DNA from: Gammaproteobacteria bacterium
GTDB taxonomy: Bacteria; Pseudomonadota; Gammaproteobacteria; Cardiobacteriales; Wohlfahrtiimonadaceae
Direction: 5' to 3'
Length of the DNA stretch: 15,375 nt
Assembly: GCA_003864535.1 (NCBI GenBank)
Contig: BHEQ01000018.1
Span: 1-15,375, forward strand
This document shows, piece after piece, positions 1 through 5,220 of the stretch. The first letter of the stretch is position 1, and each line of letters begins with the position of its first letter. The position numbers and the translations under genes are program-made. The notes under the pieces were generated by a model. That model searched no databases. It was not told the DNA's origin and saw only the letters and a list, made by a program, of their open reading frames with translations.

Positions 1-41
1 GCGTAACGCAGGCGTCTATGCTCGCTCTTTCTGCGTTATGC
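1..41. repeat. Inverted repeat at the window edge
   Basis: GCGTAACGCAG (1-11) and CTGCGTTATGC (31-41) are reverse complements with one mismatch, separated by 19 bases. The element touches the window edge, so it may be part of something longer, such as a dispersed palindromic repeat or the terminator of a gene to the left. No open frame with recognisable protein similarity was seen in bases 1-60 on either strand. Confidence 0.45.
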
Positions 42-70
42 AATTTTATTTAGTGCTCACTTACCTATGT

Positions 71-122
71 AAACTGCGCTTTTAATAAAACCTTAAGCCT
101 TGAAAAATCTAATTAATAGAAG
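71..122 (+). repeat. Left copy of imperfect repeat flanking gltS
   Basis: This stretch resembles 1646-1694 downstream of gltS. Both begin AAACTKCG followed by TTTTAA, share the exact core TAAGCCTTGA, and end in TAGAAG after an AT-rich stretch. The alignment is imperfect, with two short gaps and scattered substitutions. The origin is unknown; it could be a degenerate dispersed repeat or a trace of duplication around gltS. Confidence 0.4.
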
Positions 123-200
123 TCACCCAAAATATCTAGATTAATATTTTGTTTTTAAACATAAAATATTTATCGCTGGCATTAGTATTTTGAATAACTG

Positions 201-249
201 TTAGATCATATTTAGTAACTGCACATAAACTACTAAATATTTGATCTAA
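201..249. promoter_or_regulatory. Large inverted repeat upstream of gltS (operator or leader hairpin)
   Basis: TTAGATCATATTTAGTA (201-217) pairs with TACTAAATATTTGATCTAA (231-249) around a 13-base loop. Pairing is continuous except for two extra T's in the right arm. GATCTAAC occurs again at 256-263, so the half-site GATCTAA appears three times within 65 bases. A TTGACA hexamer at 266-271 and a TATAAT at 282-287 lie just downstream. They are only 10 bases apart, too close to be one promoter, so the true -35/-10 pairing is unclear. Between window start and gltS I see no gene. The likely role is regulator binding or an RNA hairpin upstream of gltS; this is inference. Confidence 0.5.
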
Positions 250-336
250 AGTATCGATCTAACAATTGACATTACTCTATATATAATAAAATTTAAACAA
301 GTATACTTCCTGATCTTTTTGTTAAGGAAACAGACC

Positions 337-1605
337 ATGATTCCATATGTCATCCATTTTGAGCTATATACCTCTTTAATTATAGCGTGCCTAGTTCTGT
401 TGATCGGACATTTTTTTATAGCAAAATCTAAGCTATTACGTCATTATTCAATCCCAGAGCCTGTTGTTGGCGGATTATTAATTGCTGTGTTAGTTTTAAT
501 CGCACGTCAATTTAATCTAAATATTAGTTTTGATAATTCTTTTCAAAACCCATTAATGCTGGCATTTTTTGGCACACTTGGTTTAAGTGCGGATTTATCA
601 ACCTTAAGAGCTGGCGGTAAAACGCTTGTTTTATTTTTAGCAGCAATAGTTGGCTTATTAATCTTACAAAACACTTTAGGCATTGTACTTGCGAAAGCCT
701 TTAACTTAGATGGTGTAATGGGAGTTATTTTAGGCTCAATAACCCTTTCAGGCGGGCATGGAACCGCAACAGGTTGGAGCGATCCGCTTATTTTAGAGCA
801 TGGTATTAAAGCCGCCAAAGAATTAGGCATAGCTGGAGCAACTTTTGGTTTGATTTTAGGCTGTTTAATCGGCGGGCCTGTTGGGCGTTATTTAATTAGC
901 ACAGTCAAAAATCTTCCTAAAGAGATTGCCCAAAAATTAAATGAAAATGAAAATGAGCTTGATAAAGTACAAGAAGATGAAAATGCACCAGTAATGATGT
1001 ATGAAACCATTGAAAAAATAAGTCGCATAACCCCATTAAACTTTATCCAAACTCTGCTTTTATTAGTTATAAGTATGTATATTGGCAATTTAGTCACTCC
1101 ATATTTAAAAATCTATATGGGCTCATATGGTACATTTACTATTCCAACTTTTGTTTCTGTACTATTTACCGCTGTTATTTTAAATAATACATTGTCTTTC
1201 ACTAAATTATATAAAATGCATGCACGCTCAGTTGCAACTATTGGGAATGTAAGTTTAATTTTATTCTTATCTTTTGCATTAATGACCTTAAAATTATGGG
1301 AACTCGCTAATCTTGCTATTCCTATGATTGTGATTTTAATCGCTCAAGCTCTTTTAATGGCAAGTTATGCTATTTTAGTAACGTTTAGAGTTATGGGATC
1401 AGATTATAATGCAGCGGTAATGGCGGCAGGTCACTGTGGTTTTGGCATGGGTGCAACACCTACTGCGATTGTAAATATGCAAGCAATAACCCAACGCTTT
1501 GGACCATCTAAAATTGCATTTTTAATCGTACCAATGGTGGGTGCATTTTTTGTTGATTTAATCAACGCCTTGCTAATACCTATTTTTATTATGTTTGCAG
1601 CTTAG
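337..1605 (+). CDS. gltS: Sodium/glutamate symporter GltS
   Basis: Inner-membrane carrier that imports glutamate with Na+. The 422-residue protein is close to Escherichia coli GltS (about 401 residues) along its whole length. Recognisable stretches include the early IPEPVVGGLL, LSGGHGTATGW after the fourth or fifth helix, and near the C-terminus the paired motif GHCGFGMGATPTA followed by NMQAIT and FLIVPMVGAFF. These two glycine-rich segments are the family's re-entrant loop signatures. A charged cytoplasmic loop with many E, N and D residues lies around residues 200-225, slightly longer than in E. coli. I chose the ATG at 337 because AAGGAAA (324-330) sits at proper distance; an in-frame TTG at 319 has no ribosome-binding site. 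The gene stands alone, with convergent minus-strand genes downstream. A fragment of a second gltS-like gene is at 4015-4070. Confidence 0.95.
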   Translation: MIPYVIHFELYTSLIIACLVLLIGHFFIAKSKLLRHYSIPEPVVGGLLIAVLVLIARQFNLNISFDNSFQNPLMLAFFGTLGLSADLSTLRAGGKTLVLFLAAIVGLLILQNTLGIVLAKAFNLDGVMGVILGSITLSGGHGTATGWSDPLILEHGIKAAKELGIAGATFGLILGCLIGGPVGRYLISTVKNLPKEIAQKLNENENELDKVQEDENAPVMMYETIEKISRITPLNFIQTLLLLVISMYIGNLVTPYLKIYMGSYGTFTIPTFVSVLFTAVILNNTLSFTKLYKMHARSVATIGNVSLILFLSFALMTLKLWELANLAIPMIVILIAQALLMASYAILVTFRVMGSDYNAAVMAAGHCGFGMGATPTAIVNMQAITQRFGPSKIAFLIVPMVGAFFVDLINALLIPIFIMFAA

Positions 1606-1645
1606 TTGGTGCGATCTTATTAACATACTTATTTTGCTTAAAAAA

Positions 1646-1694
1646 AACTTCGTTTTAACAAGATCCTAAGCCTTGAGATTATAATTTTTAGAAG
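1646..1694 (+). repeat. Right copy of imperfect repeat flanking gltS
   Basis: Partner of the element at 71-122; it shares the exact core TAAGCCTTGA and the TAGAAG end. It begins about 40 bases after the gltS stop codon. Same strand and orientation as the left copy. Confidence 0.4.
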
Positions 1695-1701
1695 CTCGCT
1701 T

Positions 1702-1740
1702 GTGGTATGCAGTGGAACGGTTTAGAGCCGTTCCCGCCAC
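1702..1740. terminator. Hairpin between convergent gltS and HAD gene
   Basis: GGAACGG (1714-1720) and CCGTTCC (1728-1734) form a perfect 7-bp GC-containing stem with a 7-base loop, and an outer GTGG/CCAC pair (1702-1705, 1737-1740) can close it further. It lies between two convergent genes, where a bidirectional terminator would be expected. On the plus strand it is followed by AACTTTT, a poor T-tract; on the minus strand there is none, so the termination role is uncertain. A dispersed palindromic repeat is the alternative. Confidence 0.4.
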
Positions 1741-1745
1741 AACTT

Positions 1746-2426
1746 TTAAGATAATTTAGCAATTTCATTAAGCTCTAAAATAGCATTTTCAAGCTCAGAC
1801 ATATGTTTAATTGTGTAAGATACTCCAGCTTGAACTAACTTCTCGGCATGTCCTTCGGGCAAATGAGATGCTCCCAAAAAGCCAATTACAGTCATTCCAG
1901 CTTTTATCCCAGCACTCGCTCCAGCCACAGAATCTTCTATAACTAAACATTTTTCAGGGGCTACATTAAGCATTTGCGCTGCTTTTAAATACACATCAGG
2001 CGCAGGTTTTGGGTGTGCGACCATTGAAAAAGAGACGATATTAGCTCCAACTTTTGCAGTTAAACCATTTAAATCAACTGCTCTTTGAATATGAGACACC
2101 TTTGAGTTTGAAGCAACTGCTATTTTTAAATCAAGTTTTAAAAAAGCTTCATGCACTCCATCAATCGTTGGCAAGTTATGAGTAAATGCTGCATGTACTT
2201 TTTCAATCATATGCTTGATTTGATCTTCAGTGATATCAAAACCGTACTTCTTGCTTAAATGTAAAATAACGGCTCTACATGTTTGTCCTTGGACTGCGAG
2301 AATTTCATTTGGGTCAATGTTAATATCAGTTACTTGAGCAAGCTCTTCTTGCAAGATTACATGAGTGATGGCTTCACTATCAACTAACACACCATCACAA
2401 TCAGAAATTATTGCTTCGTACATCAT
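1746..2426 (-). CDS. HAD-superfamily phosphatase (subclass IA)
   Basis: A 226-residue soluble hydrolase that probably removes phosphate from a small metabolite. All four HAD motifs are visible: motif I DCDGVLVDS with nucleophile Asp9 and acid/base Asp11; motif II around Ser106 in VASNS; Lys140 in the HPKPAPDVYL segment; and motif IV VIEDSVAG with Asp165. The helical cap between motifs I and II (roughly residues 18-85) marks the IA, beta-phosphoglucomutase-like branch. It resembles YieH-type sugar-phosphate phosphatases, but substrate cannot be read from sequence. AAGGA lies about 7 bases before the first of two adjacent ATG codons. It follows the MFS gene by 60 bases on the same strand, so co-transcription is possible. 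Confidence 0.88.
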   Translation of the reverse strand: MMYEAIISDCDGVLVDSEAITHVILQEELAQVTDINIDPNEILAVQGQTCRAVILHLSKKYGFDITEDQIKHMIEKVHAAFTHNLPTIDGVHEAFLKLDLKIAVASNSKVSHIQRAVDLNGLTAKVGANIVSFSMVAHPKPAPDVYLKAAQMLNVAPEKCLVIEDSVAGASAGIKAGMTVIGFLGASHLPEGHAEKLVQAGVSYTIKHMSELENAILELNEIAKLS

Positions 2427-2486
2427 TGTTTTTCCTTTTTAAATAATAAATACATATTGTGGGATAATTTTAGTGTTCATTTTACA

Positions 2487-3740
2487 TCAGATATTTAAAT
2501 TACTCGAAAAAGAATATTTTATTTGAGCCGCAACTTTTTTAAAAATAGATGCATAAAAAATCACATTTAATAAGCCAATACATCCTAAAATAACCAGCGT
2601 TAGCGGCACACCTATTTTTTCTGATAAGAAGCCAGCCATTAAAGCTCCTAATGGATATAATCCTGTAAAACCTGCAATATAAAAGCTCATAACTTGCCCA
2701 CGACGCTCATTTGCTACTAACATTTGCAATAAACTATTAACGCTTGCTGCGGTCATAATAATACCAGCCCCAACAATAGATACCAACGGTAAGCCCCAAA
2801 TTAAAGAGCGTGTTTGTCCTAACAAAATAAGCGCAATACTTGCAGCAGCAATCATCCCACCGATGACATAAGTTAAATTAAAAGGTGATTTAAAGTTTGC
2901 CAACCATATATTCCCAATAATCGCGCCCATACCTGCAAAGGCAAGAATGGCACTTTGGATATCAGCCTGTCCATTAAAAAGATGCTTGGCAAGAGCTGGA
3001 ACAATAGCAGAATAGCTACCGATACTTAGGGCAACCACGCTTATGATAATTAATAAAGTATAAATTGGCTGGTTATGTCTAATATATGCAAAGCCATCTT
3101 GCCAATTTTCTAAGAGACTTTTTTTGCGGATATTTTTGCCTTTTTCTTCTTGGATAGGCTTTTGCCAATCTATTTTCAAAATTGCATACAAAATAGTCAA
3201 ATAGCTTAAACCATTTAATAAAAAACACCATGCTTCATTAAAAAAAACTATGACAAATCCAGCTATTGTGGGCCCGATCACGCGTGCTACATTAAATTGC
3301 AATGAATTTAATGCGATTGCATTTGGGATCATACTTTTATCACCAACTAGCTCGATTAAGCTTGCTTGACGAAGTGGCATGTCAAATGCTGCAACAATAC
3401 CTAATGCTAACGATAAAACGAGCATATGCCAGATTTGAATTAGATCGGTAAATGCGAGAAATGCAAAAATAAATGCTTGAATTAATGCCAAAGATTGAGT
3501 GATTAGCAGAGCTTTGCGTTTATCAATGCGATCAATTAATGTGCCTGCAAATGTCGAGAGTGGCAAAATAGGAATAAAGGCACAAAAGGTAATTGCACCT
3601 AATAAAAATTCTGATTGAGAGATGCGATAAATTAAGGCGGTTAATGCTGTAATTTGCAACCAATAGCCTATTTGAGAGCAAAACTGACCGCTCCAATAAA
3701 GGCGATAGTTTTTAGAACTTAATGCGCGGAACATCTTCAT
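2487..3740 (-). CDS. MFS transporter, EntS-like (MFS_3/DHA3 type)
   Basis: A 417-residue inner-membrane permease with about 12 hydrophobic segments. The N-terminus FRALSSKNYRLYWSGQFCSQ is typical of the branch that includes the enterobactin exporter EntS and many macrolide or small-molecule exporters. The loop-2/3 motif appears as GTLIDRIDKRKALL, and DMPLRQASLIELV plus NAIALNSLQFNVARVIGPTI are characteristic of the family. The likely role is proton-driven export of a small molecule, substrate unknown. I chose the ATG at 3740, preceded by AAGAAGA at a usable distance, over an in-frame ATG at 3770 that has no ribosome-binding site and adds ten residues with no family similarity. A third ATG two codons on is also possible. 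The HAD gene follows on the same strand. Confidence 0.85.
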   Translation of the reverse strand: MKMFRALSSKNYRLYWSGQFCSQIGYWLQITALTALIYRISQSEFLLGAITFCAFIPILPLSTFAGTLIDRIDKRKALLITQSLALIQAFIFAFLAFTDLIQIWHMLVLSLALGIVAAFDMPLRQASLIELVGDKSMIPNAIALNSLQFNVARVIGPTIAGFVIVFFNEAWCFLLNGLSYLTILYAILKIDWQKPIQEEKGKNIRKKSLLENWQDGFAYIRHNQPIYTLLIIISVVALSIGSYSAIVPALAKHLFNGQADIQSAILAFAGMGAIIGNIWLANFKSPFNLTYVIGGMIAAASIALILLGQTRSLIWGLPLVSIVGAGIIMTAASVNSLLQMLVANERRGQVMSFYIAGFTGLYPLGALMAGFLSEKIGVPLTLVILGCIGLLNVIFYASIFKKVAAQIKYSFSSNLNI

Positions 3741-3823
3741 AAGCAAGAATCTTCTTTGACATAAAACCATGAGTTGGTAAAGATCTACTTTAAGTTTAAA
3801 GAAATAAGTTTAAGTAATGATTT

Positions 3824-3862
3824 AAAAAAATTATTTCAAAATAAAGTGACTTTTAATAATTT
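3824..3862 (-). terminator. Possible terminator of the tRNA transcript
   Basis: Reading the minus strand, AAATTATT (3862-3855) can pair with AATAATTT (3835-3828), followed by four more T's (3827-3824). It begins 11 bases after the tRNA 3' end. The stem is entirely A/T with a 19-base loop, so it would be weak. Confidence 0.3.
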
Positions 3863-3873
3863 GGTTAAGAATT

Positions 3874-3950
3874 TGGTCGGGATAGTAGGATTTGAACCTA
3901 CGACCCCTTGCACCCCATGCAAGTGCGCTACCAGGCTGCGCCATACCCCG
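3874..3950 (-). tRNA. tRNA-Pro (anticodon GGG)
   Basis: A 77-base cloverleaf read on the minus strand. The acceptor arms CGGGGTA and TATCCCG pair over seven bases with one G-T; the D-arm contains AGCCTGGTAGC; the anticodon stem CTTGC/GCAAG carries the loop ATGGGGT, giving anticodon GGG, which reads CCC and CCU. The T-arm has the usual GGTTCAAATCC, and the CCA tail is encoded (TGG at 3874-3876). This matches the bacterial proline GGG isoacceptor. The gene is single, with its own promoter, and lies between the MFS gene and the degenerate rhs region. Confidence 0.97.
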
Positions 3951-3962
3951 AACAAGGGAAGC

Positions 3963-3991
3963 ATAATACTCTAGTTATGCTTAATTTACAA
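3963..3991 (-). promoter_or_regulatory. Promoter of tRNA-Pro
   Basis: On the minus strand, TTGTAA (3991-3986) and TATTAT (3968-3963) are separated by exactly 17 bases. The -10 box ends 12 bases before the mature tRNA, placing the start point a few bases ahead of it. The discriminator GCTTCCC is GC-rich, as usual for stringently controlled tRNA promoters. GCATAA/TTATGC (3961-3966, 3975-3980) forms a small inverted repeat over the -10 region. Confidence 0.6.
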
Positions 3992-4014
3992 TTACTCATT
4001 AGAGATTTAGAATC

Positions 4015-4070
4015 TTAGAGTTATGGAATAAGGCTATAATGTAGCGATAATGGCGGCAGGTCATTCTAGT
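4015..4070 (+). pseudogene. Fragment of a gltS-like gene
   Basis: These 56 bases align without gaps to 1385-1440 inside the intact gltS, with 9 mismatches (47/56 identical). In the gltS frame they read RVME, stop, GYNVAIMAAGHSSK, stop, against RVMGSDYNAAVMAAGHCGF in the functional protein. An internal TAA replaces a TCA codon, and similarity stops abruptly at 4070. It is therefore a dead relic, either from a partial duplication of the local gene or from a second gltS copy that once stood here. It lies between the tRNA-Pro promoter and the rhs remnant. Confidence 0.75.
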
Positions 4071-4106
4071 AAATGAGATGCTGTGTATGAATCACAAAGA
4101 ATATTT

Positions 4107-4413
4107 TATTATCAAATATATACATCTGTCTTTCCTGAAGAGATGATGAATAACGCTGGCAATATAAACGCTATCAGATCGCCCAAACTCGCAATATCTC
4201 GCCATAAATGTGCTTGTATACCAAAATCTTAAGCTACAATGTCAACGCCTTGGTCGCGAAACAGGATTGCACTATAATACGTTCTGATATTATGATCCAA
4301 TAATCGCCCATTTTACGCAGCCTGATCCAATTGGGTTAAATGGTGGGATAAATCTGTATCAATATGCGCCAAATCCATTAATGTGGGCTGATCCGTTTGG
4401 CTTGTGTATCTAA
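4107..4413 (+). pseudogene. Decayed 3' end of an rhs core gene
   Basis: Rhs proteins are large YD-repeat shells that deliver a variable C-terminal toxin, often through type VI secretion. Here only the end of the conserved core survives. From 4107 one frame reads YYQ followed by PEEMMNNAGNI, matching the core segment usually seen as HLGTPQE...G.I. From 4222 another frame reads QNLKLQCQRL then RETGLHYNTF, a TGA at 4285-4287 where the family has Arg (CGA to TGA), then YYDPIIAHFTQPDPIGL, GGINLYQYAPNPL and WADPFGL. The last is the universal end of the core. The GR of the usual IGRF is changed to AH, another sign of decay. The frame ends at TAA 4411-4413. No N-terminal part is present: upstream is the gltS relic, so the gene is also truncated. 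Confidence 0.85.
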
Positions 4414-4564
4414 TCTTCCACCATTGAAAGGAAAATCAGTTGGAACAATACAGAAAATTCTTCAGAAATTTGGATTTGCAAGAACTAACCCTTCTGATGT
4501 TCATATTTGGATTCAAAACCCATCAAATTTCCCATCAATATCGGGAGGAAACCACGGAGATTAG
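4409..4564 (+). pseudogene. Rhs tip-toxin reading frame, short and out of frame with the core
   Basis: Straight after the DPFGL end of the core, but in the next frame, an uninterrupted stretch of about 51 codons runs to TAG at 4562-4564. It begins NLPPLKGKSVGTIQKIL, continues KFGFARTNPSDVHIWIQNP and ends SISGGNHGD. The opening 'LKGKS..xILxKxGF' is a type of start seen in several Rhs/CDI tip toxins, often nucleases; I cannot assign a family. Most tips are 80-150 residues, so internal loss is possible, or a small class. Histidines in DVHIW and GGNHG are candidate functional residues, purely by inference. A one-base shift at about 4405-4411 would rejoin it to the core. As it stands it has no start signal of its own and is probably not made. 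Confidence 0.6.
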
Positions 4565-4566
4565 CT

Positions 4567-4896
4567 ATGGCTGCTGAATTTATTTTGTCATTTTTTGATA
4601 AGGAATGGTATCAAAAAAATAAAAGTAATATTAGTAAAAAGATACAATCACTTAGTACTTTTAAGTCTAGAGATGGTAATGAGTACCAATTGCTAAGCGA
4701 TGAATTTAGAAATGATAAAAAAGATTGGCTTTATAATGTAAGATTATTTATTGAAGAGACAAATATTTTTATAGAGATTGCTACGCATCCGCTGAGCACT
4801 GAAGATGATTTATGTCTATTATTTAGGTGGATAAGAAAGCAATCAAATATATCTATTAATGATGAAGATGGAGAGGTTTCTGGATGGCTAAATTAA
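4567..4896 (+). CDS. Probable immunity protein of the rhs tip toxin
   Basis: A 109-residue acidic, soluble protein without signal peptide or membrane segment. Its ATG lies two bases after the toxin frame's stop codon, with GGAGA (4556-4560) as ribosome-binding site inside the last toxin codons; this tight toxin-then-immunity arrangement is the hallmark of Rhs tip modules. An in-frame ATG at 4507 would add 20 residues, but those bases are toxin-coding in another frame and have no ribosome-binding site, so I reject it. The sequence runs MAAEFILSFFDKEWY, has a central NEYQLLSDEF and WLYNVRLFIEE, and ends FRWIRK...SINDEDGEVSGWLN. I do not recognise a named family. Role by position: neutralising the cognate toxin from sister cells. 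It is intact, unlike the gene before it. Confidence 0.65.
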   Translation: MAAEFILSFFDKEWYQKNKSNISKKIQSLSTFKSRDGNEYQLLSDEFRNDKKDWLYNVRLFIEETNIFIEIATHPLSTEDDLCLLFRWIRKQSNISINDEDGEVSGWLN

Positions 4897-4921
4897 CTCA
4901 GCTAACTCAATTAGTGTGTAG

Positions 4922-5047
4922 TTGACCGCCTGAGGGCTATTTGCAATGGTCCTTACGTTGCTGGTTTTTGGTGCAACAAGAATAGTTATTGAGGGCAAAA
5001 AATAGCGGGTTAAGACAGAGAATACGGAGTGTGAGCCATATATTTAA
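4922..5047 (+). pseudogene. Possible tail of a dead membrane protein
   Basis: One frame reads LTA, stop, GLFAMVLTLLVFGATRIVI, EGKK, stop (TAG 5003-5005, one base from CAG), RVKTENTECEPYI, stop. The middle is a convincing transmembrane helix followed by a basic stop-transfer tail, like the C-terminus of an inner-membrane permease. Two stop codons and no start mean it is not expressed as a protein. Chance hydrophobicity in AT-rich DNA cannot be excluded. The rest of 4897-5220, between the immunity gene and glgB, holds no other recognisable gene. Confidence 0.25.
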
Positions 5048-5075
5048 TTCTCATTTAGTTAGTTTATTTAGATAT

Positions 5076-5105
5076 TTGATTTTATATGCATCATAATGCT
5101 AATAT
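5076..5105 (+). promoter_or_regulatory. Candidate glgB promoter
   Basis: TTGATT (5076-5081) and TAATAT (5100-5105) are 18 bases apart, about 115 bases before the glgB start. The match is fair, but the region is so AT-rich that alternatives such as CATAAT at 5092-5097 exist. Some promoter is required here because no plus-strand gene upstream is likely to be transcribed through. Confidence 0.3.
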
Positions 5106-5220
5106 TAGTTCATAAAAAAATATGGTTTATAAAGAATAATGGTAGATTAATTAAAATAACTCATCTTACAACTCGTTTCTTAACACTAGTTATTAAAAAT
5201 AAATAGGAAGAGATAAATAT

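Noticed and set aside
266..287. TTGACA and TATAAT ahead of gltS as one promoter
   Set aside because: Only 10 bases separate the boxes; 16-18 are needed.
3774..3974. Plus-strand open frame of 66 codons containing GFEPTTPCTPCKCATRL
   Set aside because: This is the well-known false protein produced by translating the antisense of tRNA-Pro; the tRNA explains it fully.
4071..4082. 12-base match AAATGAGATGCT with the HAD gene (1860-1871)
   Set aside because: Exact matches of 12 bases are expected by chance between positions in a 15-kb AT-rich window, and the flanks do not align.
4507..4566. Earlier ATG for the immunity gene adding 20 residues
   Set aside because: It lies inside the toxin-coding stretch in another frame, has no ribosome-binding site, and the ATG at 4567 has GGAGA at good distance.
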